64,000 bases of DNA from NCBI GenBank assembly GCA_004026145.2, contig CP034993.1, positions 14,655,637 to 14,719,636 on the forward strand, written 5' to 3'. This document shows, one piece after another, positions 19,778 to 32,999 of this stretch; position 1 is the stretch's first letter, and every line of letters begins with the position of its first letter. The position numbers were made by a program, and so were the translations under genes. The notes under the pieces were generated by a model that saw nothing but the letters and a program-made list of their open reading frames with translations, was not told the origin of the DNA and did not search any database. The DNA is from Takifugu bimaculatus (Eukaryota > Chordata > Actinopteri > Tetraodontiformes > Tetraodontidae).

Positions 19778-22689
19778 CCAGTGAGGTCAACGACTGGGTC
19801 ACCCGGGTCCCCTTTTCCGTGATGAAGCACTTTCTGCCTGATGGGACAGAAAACCCGACCGGATTCCGGTCCTTGAGGACTGGGTTTACAGTCCAAACTT
19901 TGGTGTCCCTCTTCCAGCTAAAGATCAGTGATCCGAGGCCGCTCATATCAACCCCACAACAACATAATGGTTGTAATTCCCCTCACTGATTAAATGTGTG
20001 TTCCTACAAGAGTTGCCTGTACTCACAACCATAAAGTTTTACCCTCTTTTATGCAACAAATAACATAAGTCAACATTGGAATAAGGAGAATCAGTGAATT
20101 CTAACTCACCCACATGACGCTGCACCATTTCTAACAGACTTTTAGCGCCGTTGGAACCCAATTTGTCTCCGAGCGTTGTGTGTTTGTGTGTGTGGGTGGT
20201 GCACATTGGAAAAGAGAATCACGCCGTGTCAGTCTCCATGGAGAACAACGTGGTGGGGGATGATTTATGAGAGGCAGAACACGTATCATTGCATGAGATA
20301 TACGTTCCCTGAGAAGAAGAGGCGACTTCTTCACCGTGACCTGCCATGAATCTTTCTCTGACATCCTGACATTTGGCTGCGGAGACAGTTAGCCAAGCCT
20401 CTGCATATTGTTTTGGAGACTGCAGCAGCGATTTGCCCTGTCACAGTGTATGATTTGAAATGTGAAAGAGCGGATTGCAGCAGAACCCACAGCTCGGCGC
20501 CCCCCCTCTCTCCCGGGCCTCTTCTCAGAGAGGAGGCACCACAGATCGCAAAATGGAGCCCCCGCCGCCGCGCGCCACCGAAATAGAAGCCCGATTATTG
20601 ATGCTCGCGCTCTCAATACTGCGACAGTAAAGATGCAGCCATAACATAAATCCTGGCTTTATGGCGGCGCCGGTTGTAACGGAGGATTCTTGCTGCTGCT
20701 CAAGGGAAAATTTAAAATTTCCTCTTTTCAGCTGTCAAAATGCACCAGAGACAATATGACAGCCGGATGAATGTGGGGCCAGAAATGTGTTCCAGCGCTC
20801 TCATTCATATTTGAGGATTTGTTGGGCTCAGCTGCATGATGGGATCTGTGTTTGCGCTGGAACGCAACACCGTCTTATGTTAATGAGGCCATCTCCTTCT
20901 GCTGAAGACGTCCACAAATATTCCTGTAAAAGGATTTGGGAGGGTTTCCACCGGTGGGAGGGGAGATCAGTGTTTTCGTGCTAAGACGATAAAGTCAAGA
21001 AGTCGAGTTCTTTCTTTGTTTTGACAGCGACAACGAAGAGCACATTATGTTTTCATGGATAAACTAGTTTTGCGTTTCATCTGTTTGCTCCCCTCCTGAA
21101 TTATGAACTGCAGGTTGTAGAACATTACGAACCACGCTGACACGTTGACAAACCACCGTCTGTTTAAGAGAATATTTTAGACTCCTCACGAATGAATAAG
21201 GAAACGGCCAATACTGCGGTGGATTATGCAAACGTGCCTCCTTTTACGTGATGGAACCTTCTGTAATCTGCTCTACTTTGTTGTGCGCATTGACTTGGTG
21301 GAACAGAGGTTGTCGTGTAGCTCTTGGACACACGAAGGCCTCATCTAGGAGGTGGGAGAAGGGTGCTGGCTGAGCCCACCCGTGGGTGCAGGAGCCTCAC
21401 CCTCACCCAGACTGGACACGTCATTAAGGCGTGCACGTTTGGTGCGTGCTCAACGTGTCGCCAGCGGAGTTGGAATAAAACACAACAGTAGAACACAAAC
21501 ACTTTTTAAGCTTTGCTTTTTATCTTTTTAATGGTTGCTGAAATGCCATTTGAAAGAATTACTTAAATACCACACTGTTATTTACAGGAAGACAAAAATA
21601 TATATTTAGTTTCCATTAATGGATTTAGTCTGAGCAACATCACAAAGGCTGCAGAATGAATGTGAGGGGGGGTGGGGGGGTTGTGTCGCTTCGTTACAAT
21701 AATGAAAGTGTGCCGCTGCTGCTCTTTGGAAGCTTTTAAGGATTTATCATGTCATCGACAGCGCTGCACATGAGCAATTATTTAGTTAAGAGGGATTCTG
21801 TTGTTTTGACAGGCTGAGCTGAATTCCAGCCATAACTCCTGCGTGGCAACAGGCTTGCAGATGTGTGACGGTGCCGCCGAGAGGCTCACAAATGTACTTA
21901 CAAACACACAAAATCAGAACAGTCCGAAAAGCCCGTCTCAGATTGGAGTGGTTCTTTTAATTTCTCTTTTGAACGACCATCTTTAATGTGGCCTGTCCTG
22001 GTGAATGACGTGTCTCTGCAGGAGACAGCGACTTTAGATTGCACATCCCTTTGGTTCCAGTTTCCTGGCAGCCTGGAGCAGTCAGGGCTGTGTTAGGTGT
22101 GTTAATGCATAAATCAGCTGTACTGCGTGTTACTGTATGCACCCAGCACTAAAGGCAGTGGAGCCTTTAGCAGCGAGCCAGCAGATATTTCCCTCAGGAC
22201 CCCTGGAGACAAAACAAAGCTAACGGAAGAGTGACTATTTGACTCAAATCTGCCAGGAAGGCTTCAGATCCACAGTGCTGATAAATACAACTGGATGTCG
22301 TAGAAGGAAACAAAGCTGAGGACATTTAGCTAAATAAAATCCGCTTTAACACCTAAAGGACACAGCAGCGTCCACCAGAAGACGACATGACTGAAGACGT
22401 GACTGAGGCTGGAAAAAAGGCTTTCACCAGAGGAGCAGTACAAAGTCAATGAGTCCCCCTCTGCTGCTCAGATCTACACGCATGTTCTCAAGAGGGACCA
22501 CAATCATCACACACACAAGCTGTGGGCTCAAACATCTGTGAAATAACCTTCCATATATTCATCACTATATATAAAGAAGGCAGAGACCAGAGGAAAAAGA
22601 AATGATGCGCTAACTCAGAGGAAGTGTCTTCACTGCTCTTTTTTTCCATGCTCAAAGGGGAAATTAATGAATCTACTGCTGCATTTATT
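19778..22689. other. gene-desert sequence with a GC-rich patch at 20480-20690
   Basis: No gene is supported. About 20480-20690 is notably GC/CpG-rich (GGCGCCCCCC, CCCGCCGCCGCGCGCCACCG) in an AT-rich background and could be an orphan CpG island or enhancer. The rest is complex sequence with short G-runs near 21665-21680. Confidence 0.5.
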
Positions 22690-22731
22690 CACACACACAC
22701 TCACACACACACACACACACTCACACACACC
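22690..22731. repeat. interrupted (CA)n microsatellite
   Basis: About 40 bp of ACACAC with two CTCA interruptions. Confidence 0.93.
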
Positions 22732-23389
22732 CAGACCTTTAGTTGGAGCAACGTAAATTTGAACTCAAGATCAATATTAATGTTTTCAGGTCAAGATTTA
22801 AGGAGTAAAACCAAACAGACCGTTGTGTTCTGGATCTTTTCACCACTATCTTCTGATGAAACGTAGCTTCACTTGAGCCCACCGGTTAAAGCACCAGTAA
22901 AGAGCTACCCGTTAAACTAAAGTTTAATTATTTATGTCTGCGTTGATGCTTCAATCATTTTGACTTAGATGTTTGGGGATCATTTCACTCAAGATTTGTT
23001 AAAAAAGACGAGCTCTGGGTCCACAGACGGTGGAGCTGCTGCATTTACACCTCAGAGCGTTTTTTTTTACATAAAACTTTGCAGAAAAGTGAGGTTGGTT
23101 TTATCAAAATTAGATAAACACCCTAAATTGCCTTCATAAGGTGCGCTGTAGAATGAGGCGATTTTAATCTCCCTATCAGTCATCAGCAATAACGCTGAAT
23201 TAGAAACGATTTGGCGGGAATCATCTTTGAAAGTTTGACAGAAAATCACAGCCCACATTTGTTTATCACTTTATTTCTCTTATTAACACCTTATGAAATA
23301 TTGCACTCAATTTATTCCGCATAAATAAAAGTTCCCACATAAACTTTACTGACCTTCTTCCCAGAAAATTCCGCCTCTCGCCGTCACGG
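22732..23389. other. intergenic, no gene seen
   Basis: AT-rich sequence without recognisable features. Confidence 0.55.
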
Positions 23390-23740
23390 CGCCTTCAGCC
23401 GGAGCGCCGCTGCCAGCCGAGTCTCATGATTTTCAATTTGTAATTTGATAGCGAAGTGATAAAGCTCTATTGGAACATGACACATGACAGAAATGTCAAT
23501 CAATCCGGGGGAATGCCGCCGCTGCCGCTAATTCAATTTAGACCACGGAATCGCTGGGATATCTTTGAGGAAATGACTTAATGTGATGAAAATCTGGCAG
23601 CGGCTTTCCAATATTCTCTCGCTATCGCGGCGCCGCGCTGTACAGTAAAGGACCCGTTCCCGGGCGCGAGGCTGCCAGAGGACGCGGCCCTGCTTCAGAG
23701 TCCGCTGGTGTGCCGCTGGCGGTGGCGGTGGCGGTGGGCC
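23390..23740. promoter_or_regulatory. orphan GC-rich / candidate conserved element
   Basis: CpG-dense segments (CCGTCACGGCGCC at the left, CTATCGCGGCGCCGCGC and CCCGGGCGCGAGG at the right) bracket a complex AT-containing core (ATTCAATTTAGACCACGG, GATATCTTTGAGGAAATG). No ORF or start-like exon accompanies it. It could be an enhancer-type CpG island or an unannotated promoter. Confidence 0.3.
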
Positions 23741-24317
23741 TTGGCAGATGCAGGAGATGGCGGTGGGCCCTCGTGGAGGTGATTAATCAAAGCTGACGTG
23801 TGGATGGCAACCAGCTGAAGGCTCATCTCAGTAATAACCCACAGCAAAACCAATGTCCAGCACTCGGACCTGCTCCGGAACTCCAACTCTTTCCTTTAAT
23901 CCCCCTTTAAATAACAATGGCGCTAAATTACCGGGCCTGACTGCTCGGCAGCTCTTTGAAATACGTGGCCAAACATTTTAATGGAGAACTAATGTGGAAA
24001 GGAAATCAACCTACTGGAGATCCTTCAGAACACCACTGTTTTCTCAGGGGAGCCAACAGGTTCCCAATCAGTGGTTCCTCAGCTCCAGGCTGCTGCAGAA
24101 ATGCTCCAGACCTGTTCGGTATCATCCTCACAGCGAAGCTTCAGAGCTCAGACAAATAACAATCAACATGCCTAAAGTGACTCTAAGTGTGCAGGTATAG
24201 ACAGGCGGCGCCGCCACTTGTGGCGAGATTGGAATTTGTTCCATAAGGCCAGGCAGCAGGATAGGAATCATTTCACTTTCTATCTTCTGAAATCACCACT
24301 CGCTGTGCTTTTTACAG
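23741..24317. other. intergenic, no gene seen
   Basis: A short GGTGGC triplet tract at about 23714-23738 borders this stretch. Otherwise it is unremarkable. Confidence 0.5.
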
Positions 24318-24509
24318 GAGCCGTTCTGCAAAGTGACGGAGAAAAGTGCCGCCGCGGCGCCGAAGCGAAGAGGTTGCGGCTTCGCTTTGGACGCGGCGCT
24401 TCAGCGGGAGCTGCCTCACCCGCACCTCCACAATGGCAGGAGGATTCCAAAAGGTTCCGTTTTCAATAAGACGGGCGGCGCGCCGAGATCAGCCGCTCAG
24501 ATGGGGAAG
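24318..24509 (+). other. candidate unassigned exon or CpG-rich element
   Basis: A 192-bp segment (64 codons, one frame, no stop) is bounded by a good acceptor (pyrimidine-rich, ending TTTTTACAG at 24309-24317) and a usable donor (AAG|GTGCGC at 24510). Its translation begins EPFCKVTEKSAAAAPKRRGC and ends PRSAAQMGK; I recognise no family. CpG density is high compared with neighbours, which alone lowers stop-codon frequency. It may be chance. Confidence 0.2.
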
Positions 24510-25989
24510 GTGCGCGCCTGGCAGAACACTGATAACAGACGAAGGGAAGCTGTGTTTGGGATGTGTCAAATAGGAATGCTGATGACACTTCTCCTGTGTG
24601 CTGATATTAAAGCCGAGGACGTCCCGCATCTCTGGGGGAAATAAAACCTGCCACTTATTTTAAGATGCAACCGACATTTCCCGTTGAACTTACTTTCAAA
24701 CAATAGCCCGAGCCCGTGGAACGCAGACGCAGCTGGATTTGCTTCGCTAACGATGTAATAACTGTGTTATAACTGGCCAGCTGGCGTCTTAAAGACACGT
24801 GAAATGTTCTGGGTTTATCGGACTCTAATAAGCAGCCTGTTTCCAGCCAGCCAGTCAGCATCTGCCTGCATCTTCACAGCAGGTGTGCACTTTTTTGATA
24901 AGCAGGTGGAGGAATTGTATGATTTCGCTGTTGTGGGTCATTTAATTCACAACTAGTTTTTCTCCTTTCCCCCCAGTCTGTCGCTACCGTGCACAGTCCT
25001 GCTCAAACACGTATGATTTATTTAAGAAAACCCAAAGTTCTATCTCCAGCTTGGGACTTAAGAGGCTTAAAGTCAGATTTATTTTCCTTTCTGTTATGAT
25101 TTGTGGACTCGTGAGGAACCTGACATCACTGACTTTGAGTCACGGAGCCCTGCACCTTCTGGACCCCTTCTAGAACACAAGCTCATCTATATGGTACCAA
25201 AACCAGTTGGATGGAGGTGTCACATGATAGGACTGAGGTCTGGATGTGAGAACACCACCTGGAACTGTGGTTTTACTCTGAACTTCTGTCTGGACGACCC
25301 AGCTGCATCCTCTGTGCTTCAGTGTTGAAGAGTCACACACCAGCTGTGAGAGGTTGATAACTTTCTTTCTTCTGTCCCCAAAATAACCTGAATTTGAAGT
25401 TCTGTGAGGGACCACATTTGGGCCTGAGGCCAATAATGCCACCGGGGCCCAAACGAGGCGGCAGCTCTGATGTTGACTCCACAGACATTAAATCAAGAGA
25501 CACAAACGTGTTAAAGTCAGGAGGGGGATCTCAAATCATCCTTCTGAAGGAGACCCAGATGTGCACGCCCGGAGTCACCACCTGCCTCTGCTGGAGTCAT
25601 CACGGCGTTACTGAGTCGACCTGCTGCTACAAGATCTTCAGTTACGTCACGGAGACCAGCAAAGACGAGAGACGGCTGAATTAAACTGAATCCTCAAGTG
25701 TTCTGAAGGGTTGGTCTCATGGCCTTGAAGCAAAATCAATGCTGCCTCTGCAAACACCCAAAACTGAATTGCTCAGGTTTTTATTGGAATCTGCGTCCTT
25801 GGTAAAAACGAGACGTCCACTCAGCGTGTGACTGGCAGAGTTGGAGACACTTAATAGTCAAATAGTCGGTATTATCATTGTTCACAGACGATCCAGCCGA
25901 ATTTTCCTCAGGAAGAAAAAAGAAAATCGCTGCTGTTGTGTTTCAACCTGTGACGAACAAACGCAGAATTCGCTCGATAAACGCGAGTC
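24510..25989. other. intergenic, no gene seen
   Basis: Complex sequence with no exon I can support. Confidence 0.5.
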
Positions 25990-26041
25990 TGTGTGTGTCT
26001 GTGTTTGTGTGTGTGCGTGTGGGGGGGAGGGGGGGGGGGTT
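25990..26041. repeat. degenerate (TG)n followed by G-runs
   Basis: About 32 bp of TG with interruptions leads into G7-A-G10, a potential G-quadruplex tract. Confidence 0.9.
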
Positions 26042-26321
26042 GTCATAAACAAACCCTGTTTTCCCCCCTCTCAGTCGTGACTAATTCTGTCGGATTATTT
26101 CCGCCAGTCAGCAGACGACGGGAACTCTGCTGAAGCGGACGCGGCGGCTTCGTGCTTGATGGTGTGAAGCATATGCAAAGCCCTGTTACTGTTGTGACAG
26201 GTGGCACACTTTTGAGTAATTGCACACCTCTCTATCTTCTTTTATGCATAATTGGAGCACTCTTCATCACCAGGCTTTACTTAGCACCTCTATTCATTGT
26301 TTGTTTGTTCAGAATGAGGAG

Positions 26322-26348
26322 GTGTGTGTGTGTGTGTGTGTGTGTGTT
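26322..26348. repeat. (TG)n microsatellite
   Basis: A 27-bp TG run. Confidence 0.95.
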
Positions 26349-28160
26349 AGCATTTTAGCACCCTATAGCGGTGGTTGGCTGTCAGCGTGGAATATATTAA
26401 GCTAACAGATAGTTGTGCAGAGTAACGTCATTATTTAATGAAGCTAATCTGCCGGCAGCTCTTTGGTGTTTCTCTAATGAAGTAATTCCGAAACAGCACT
26501 ATCAGTGGGAAAAAACGATATTTTCCATTGCTATTCTGCTTCCATTATCTTTGATTTATGCCACACACTTACTACCATAAAAACATCCGATTGTTTTAAT
26601 GAAAATTAAGTCTAATGCAGCTTCGGCTGAGGTTTAGCGACTGCTGGATGCTCGTTAAAACCGGTGCATTCCGGAGTGTTGCCTGATTGCATCAGCCCCC
26701 ACTTCACACTCAAACACATGGCTGCGACTGCTTTTCCAACAGTTCTAACCATCATGAAAACGGACCTTTAATTGAATTTCTCATTGAAGCAGCAGCAGCA
26801 GAATTCCGCCTCTGCCAGGCCGCCTCATTAAAGAGCCACAAAGCAGGTTTGACACTCAGAGGATGCCAATCCATCACAGCCAGGCCACTTCTGTTGGGGG
26901 AAGGGGGGGGGGGGGGCTCTCGGGGAAGCAAGTTTCGATGTTTCGAAGGGAGGAAAGAAAAAAAAAAAGCACATGTCAAACTGAGCTGTCGTCTGCTGAG
27001 CTGAGATGCCAACACCCCTGAGGCGGCAGAGCCGGATCCAGATCCAGTCGGTGACGAACACGTCCTGTAAACTCATGAGCGAGGCAATTAGCAGGAGCCC
27101 CCGTGGATAGCACATTTCTCTCCCAATGATTAGTTCTCTCCCTCCCTCCCTCCGTCATTCTCTTCTCTTTTTGCTTTCATTCCTTTGAAAAAGCTCGCCA
27201 GTCCGGCGCCAACAGTTTGGGCTATCAACAGACTCCGAGAGCGGCGTTCAGTTCAAGAGTGGCCCATTCTTGTTAAACAGCAATGCTCCTCATTACTCTA
27301 ATTACTTCTGCTGGAAAATTTAAAAAAAACACACAATGTCTTCTGGGAAGCCAATTAGCACAACTGAACATCCACGCCTACGTCGAGGGGCGAAACCATC
27401 ACGTCACGGTTACATACGTGACAGGAAAATACCCTGAAAACACACGTTGGACAGAAGGTGTGTTTCAGAGCATCTGAAGCAGCTTCACAGAAGAGTTTCA
27501 GCCACGCGGACGCTGAAAACTCAATCGGACTTGGATGAACTGCAGGAATCTCATTCGTCTGATGCAGTTTGTTTCACACTCACGGTTGACTCGTTTCACC
27601 ACCGAACAAAAGCCTCGTTTTCTCTCTGCTGGGATGTGACAAGTGAGGAAATAGTCTAACTTTATAGTTAGTAACAGAGCTGATTGATTTTCAGCCAATG
27701 CTACAGATTTGCATACATGCACAGACGTATTCCTCACGGGAATGCTGGAAAGTGTCTCTGGACCAGCTTTGGAGTCTTTGGTTGGTGGTAAATACCAACT
27801 GGTATTTAGCTCTATTTCAAAAATCAGAAAATATGCTGAGTCATCCCTAAACTCTGAGTAAAACCCGAGGCGAGAGGCAGTTTTGGATAGACTCGACTCT
27901 CCACCCGACTCTTATTAAAGAAATGATGATTCCAAAGCAGATACACACGTCCAACTCAAGTCCTTCCTGCTGAGAGATGTTTCCGTCACTTCAATGTTCT
28001 GTTTTTTACCCCCACAGCCAAATATTCCACATTTTATCCGTGTACGTCCGCATTCAACATAACATCACTGTTGTGTCCCAGAAGTCCCAGATTTGAGCTA
28101 AAGGATAAGTCAGGATAACAATACACTGATATACAGCCCTTCTGCTCTCCCTCGCTCTCT
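26349..28160. other. gene-desert sequence, no gene seen
   Basis: AT-rich complex sequence. A G-run lies at 26897-26916 and an A-run at 26960-26970. Candidate conserved texture is seen at 26350-26660, but no exon. Confidence 0.5.
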
Positions 28161-28162
28161 CA

Positions 28163-28209
<47 letters not shown>

Positions 28210-28216
28210 GCACACT
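28161..28216. repeat. (CA)n microsatellite
   Basis: About 55 bp of CA with minor interruptions. Confidence 0.95.
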
Positions 28217-28876
28217 GAAATAAAACACAAGACACAAAGATGTTGCTGAGTTTGATATGAAAGTATCACAGAACCTGAGGGAGAACTAGTGAGCACGCCC
28301 CCCCCCACCCTTCCCTTCACACCCCCACCCCCACACACACCCATCCCCACCGTACCGCGTCCATGGCGCTCTGCTCCGTCTCCTCAGGCCTCCTCATTAA
28401 TAAGCCTCCTGCATCGTCTCCTCCAGTTGGATCACGTTAACCTCAAGAAATCCTTAAGAAAACAAACAGTAGCATTTGCACTTAGACGCAACGCAAACAA
28501 CTAAAAAGTGACGGGATCCTCTGAACACCCTGCTGAGGGTGAGCGGGGCGTCGACTGCGAGGCGGACCCTGTTTCATCCACTCAGAGAGCACGAATGGAT
28601 CAATCATTGATGGCCAACAGAGCCGATGTGCTGAAATATGAAAGCACAACTGCTTCTGACGTGTACACAAAGTGTGCAATGAAACATCTGGACGTTGTAA
28701 CCGTAAACAGGAAGTTCCAGCAGCTGTGCATGCGTACAATCGGATTACTAACGTGCACAACATACGACGCACTTTTTACTATCTGCTGAAACATGATTTG
28801 TCCCTACATCCATTCTGCCTTCAGCCAAACAGCGCTCAACAGGGGAGATGCACGCTCATATCTGGGCACAGGAAGG
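28217..28876. other. intergenic, no gene seen
   Basis: A C-rich CCCCACCC tract lies at 28299-28350. No gene is recognised. Confidence 0.5.
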
Positions 28877-28940
28877 AGTCAGCAAGCACGCCAGTCAGCA
28901 AGCACGCCAGTCAGCAAGCACGCCAGTCAGCAAGCACGCC
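28877..28940. repeat. 16-bp tandem repeat, four perfect copies
   Basis: Four identical copies of AGTCAGCAAGCACGCC follow one another, then a fifth starts and decays at AGTCGG. Perfect identity implies recent expansion. Confidence 0.97.
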
Positions 28941-31900
28941 AGTCGGAGCGTCTATGGGCTGTGGGAGGACAGCCAGGCACCCAAAGCCACAGCGACCAGA
29001 ACAGCACAGACCCGGAACGGTCTGAAAGCTTCTTGCTGTGAACCGTTCGCTCTGTTTCACCGTGAACGAGATGATGTTTTCATGAGAAAACCTATTTATT
29101 GGTGTCCTGTTTAGTGGTTCTATGGGGCAAAATGCATGTGAGCCTTTCAGAGTGAGAGTTGGTGAGAGGAGGAGGATTAACCAGTGCTAAAAAAGGAAAT
29201 AAACGGAGTCACTTTAACCTTTAGAGGCTGATTTTATCATTAGGCAAAGGTTACTGATTACCTGGGGACAAACAGTGGCGGAGCCCCAACGAAGGCAGAA
29301 TAAAGTTGGTCTTTGTTTACCAATTATGTGATTCCCGACTAATTGAAGTCCTAAGGTTGATTAGAATTAAAGGTTGGTGGCAGCATTGAAAAACAACGTT
29401 GTGTTGGGTCCTACAGCGCTGCTGGAAGCGTGTTTCCCAACGGTCCAGAGGGATGTTCCAGGCTGGTCCTGGTGAACGGAGCCAAACTGGCGTTGGTGCC
29501 AGTTCAGGCGCCTGTTGGGAGTTTTAGCATTTTAAATATCTGCTGGAAAAAGCGCGAGGTGAGTGTCATCGTTAGTAAGACCGAGCCACCCTGGAGATCG
29601 AAGCAAAGGTGGCCGTTCCTGGTTCCTACTGAGAGAACATTCGCCAACAGGGCTGGAGACACGTGCACGAGGCTGCAGAGTTTATCTGCTGTGTTCCTGG
29701 TGGGTAGATGGTCCCCCCCCCTAAATGTGTCTGTCAATGCAGTTAGAGGAGGAGATAAGAATGGAAACGACCCCCACATAGAGCAAGTCGAAGCCGTATC
29801 GATCACTGCAGCCTTCATTTCAGCAGGGCGGTTAAAAATGATTAGAGTTCCGGAACTGATGTTAATTCTGGGGCTTGGCTGGCTGTAAGGAGAGTGTGAC
29901 ATAATCAATGCAAATGATCTCACGCTCTGGCTTCCCAATCCAGCCCCCCCCTCAGAGGCCCCAGCTTAATCAAGGGTTTTCTGTCATTGTTTAAGATTTG
30001 CACGGCGGCTGGGAAAGATACAGCACGCTGCCTCCCACTGCTCACCTCTAAAGATACTGAGCAGCGTTTTTACTGCTCCGTTGTTGCAGGTTAGAGCTCG
30101 TAAACCTTCGCTGGTGCAAAACAACCCTGAGATATTACAGTTCTGCCGGCTCCTTTGGTCCCGGCCACTGGAAAACAAAGGGGGAACTGACCATCAGGAT
30201 GTGGACCAGTCGAAATATCTGCATTTTTACACGTGTGTTTCGTGCACCGCGGCACAGAGGGGCTTTTATTTACCTGGTCAGGTAATGAATGGGAGGCTAA
30301 CGGAGCTCCTCAGGATGGCGGAGGAGGTTTCGTCCTTCTGACAAATGGAAAAAACAGGGAAAACCAAAAGAAGGATGCAGCAGTTGTAGTTCAGCAGGTT
30401 GTACCCACGTTAAAATATGCACTATTCCAGTTCATCAGACTGGGGGGGGCTTCATGTGTTGACTCACGTAACATCGCGGGACGTCTACATTCCATCTGCT
30501 TTTGCAACAACATACAGAAAAGCCCAAAGTTTCTGGCAGCTCTGTGCTGGTGATGGATGGGGTAAATAATGCAGATGGCATTTTCACTCGGTGGCCCCGA
30601 GTCCCTGTAAACATGACTTGTCAAAGTCAGAGCAAAGGCAGCGCGAGGCCATGTGTCAGTAACAATCACGCAGCACAATGCAATTTTGCGTCTCGAGCTG
30701 TGCAGATATTTTATTGACGGACGGTGAATGAAAGTCACTGAAAACAAAACCTCAACGGCTGCAGCGCGCTATCAGATTTCTCCACCGTTTGTCCCACGGG
30801 GCCGGTCGGGCTGCTCTCACGGCTTCCAGACCTGTTGGTGCGCATGCATTTAAAGGTACAAACACCAACATTTCCTTTAAAACAGCGACTCAGAAACATG
30901 GACCCCCGGGGGTCCATACGTGGACCCCTGGGGACACGCTAATTAATGTAGGAGGTACGTTAAGAAAACTAAAATGAACAAATCCTGATTCGAGCAACCT
31001 GATCCACTCAGACCTCCAGCCTGAGGTGTCTTCTGCCCTGCTCAGCAAACACACCTGTGCAGCCACAGGTTGTGGTTGTGTCAAGCTCCCGGACCGCCCC
31101 CCCCCCCCCCCCCAGATAACTGCCCTCAACAGAGAGCACATTCTCCCCCAGTGGGACGTCAGCTGTTATGAGCAGCAGTAGATGTTGCTCCTGCCACACA
31201 GGACACTGAAGGTCCCCTCTGGAGGGACGCCCGCAGCAATAGAACCTCTCTGGTCCACCCCCTCCTTCTGTTTTGGGTTTTTCTGCTCAAATAGAAATGG
31301 AAGCTTCAGGGACAAGATGTGCAGCTAATGATGTAAACGGTCGCAGTAGTAAAGGGACAGAACTTCCAAATTTAGGCAGTTTGTGTTGTTTTTACCGTCC
31401 ATAACTACTTTTACCATGAGCTCTGAACAGCTGAGAGTCCACTAACGGAGGAGGGAGGTCATGGGGGAGGAGCTAATGACAGGCAGCACGTGCACGATCA
31501 GCACGTGCACGCCACAGAGCAAATAACAGGCAGCACTGGCATCTTCTGAGAGCATCTGTGTTTTCAAATGTGGTGTCCTCCAGTCACGGACCAGACCAGC
31601 ACCAACGGCTGGTCGTCCAACGATGGTCCGTTCTGATGCTCTTAGACGGCCCAACAGCGCGTGTGGGACCAAATAACTGTCCCCAAATTATTATAAATCC
31701 AATATAATATAATGAAATGGTGCATAAACCAAATTCAACATTTAGGAGGTCATAACTTCTACATTTGGAGATTTATCACCGTCCGCAGGAGCAATTTACC
31801 ACTTACCACAGCGAGCTACAACATAAATCCTGTTACACGCATTCTTATTTCGTTTTGTCTGCAGCACCAATAAAGCAGGTTTGGTGGAGGTGTCCACATC

Positions 31901-32640
31901 AGGTCCAGGTTAGCCTGGAAACCAAGCTGCTCTTATTAATAGCATCTTTAGGCTTCTTCAGGCTGGCGTCCAGCTGTGCTGTAGGTCGTTCCACAGCAGC
32001 GGCACCATTAACCTCTGGGGCATCAGCATCGTATGAATAAATAACTCAATGAGATGAGGATGCTTCTCTATTTTGAGAGTGTATCATCTCCGTCCTAAAG
32101 CAGTCGCAGCACAGCGGTCGCTGCTTCCTGCTGCCACGTAATTGAGTCCTACCTAATTTCCACTTCCTGTCATTCAACAGCACACAAGGTGACAGAGGAC
32201 AGGACACTGTGGGCAAGATTTCAGCACTGTGAGGAGAAGGAACATTTCCGGTGAGTTGATATTCCGAATGACAATGTAAAGGAACGGCTCCCCCAGCTCC
32301 CCCCCCCAGGCCCTTTTCACTCCAACTGACTGCTCTGTAGAGGCGTCAGCCAGTGATTGACATTTGCTAATTTCCTCCCACTTGTGCATGGCAGTTTAAG
32401 GACAGTTAAGGGCTGGAGGCTCTGAGTAGGAGTCCAGGTTAATGATGGCACCTGCTGGGACGCAGAAAGTTCACGCAGCCCCCACCGTAATAATCAGGGC
32501 TCCAGAGAGAAACTAAAAGAAATGTTAGAGTGGAAATGACATTTCTACAGATTGAGCTGTTGAAACCCTGCCATTGTGTTAAAGTTAATGCAGCTTTTTT
32601 CCCATCAATCCTACAAGTTTGTCCTGTGAAGGCTGCAGCA

Positions 32641-32641
<1 letters not shown>
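28941..32641. other. gene-desert sequence, no gene seen
   Basis: No exon is supported. Homopolymers occur at about 29716-29723 (C), 31097-31113 (C) and 32299-32308 (C). A 20-bp perfect palindrome at 30898-30917 is listed separately. Duplicated GCACGTGCACG motifs occur at 31489-31511. Confidence 0.5.
30898..30917. repeat. 20-bp perfect palindrome
   Basis: ATGGACCCCCGGGGGTCCAT reads the same on both strands. A degenerate copy of one arm (GTGGACCCCTGGGG) follows 3 bases later. Confidence 0.95.

Positions 32642-32680
<39 letters not shown>
32642..32680. repeat. (CA)n microsatellite
   Basis: A perfect 39-bp AC run. Confidence 0.97.
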
Positions 32681-32685
<5 letters not shown>

Positions 32686-32944
32686 GGCTCGCTGCATTTG
32701 CACGTGATCATGTTTTACTGTCAGGATAGGACCTAAACTCTGTTTAGGCAGCGATGGGTGGCCGATAATTTTATATTAAAGTCATAAATAAGTTATTACT
32801 TAGCAATAATTTCACTTTTGCATCTTGAAGATTGTAAATCTTCTGATCTAATTTTGGTTAAACGTAGACAAGAATAAACTCCTCAACTGTAAAGGCCTCA
32901 GTCGTGAGAAAAAAGCAATCCATTTTGTTTCTTGACAGCTCCTG

Positions 32945-32946
<2 letters not shown>

Positions 32947-32998
<52 letters not shown>
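32947..32998. repeat. (TG)n microsatellite
   Basis: A perfect run of about 52 bp, only 270 bp from the preceding CA run and of opposite polarity. Confidence 0.97.
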
Positions 32999-32999
<1 letters not shown>

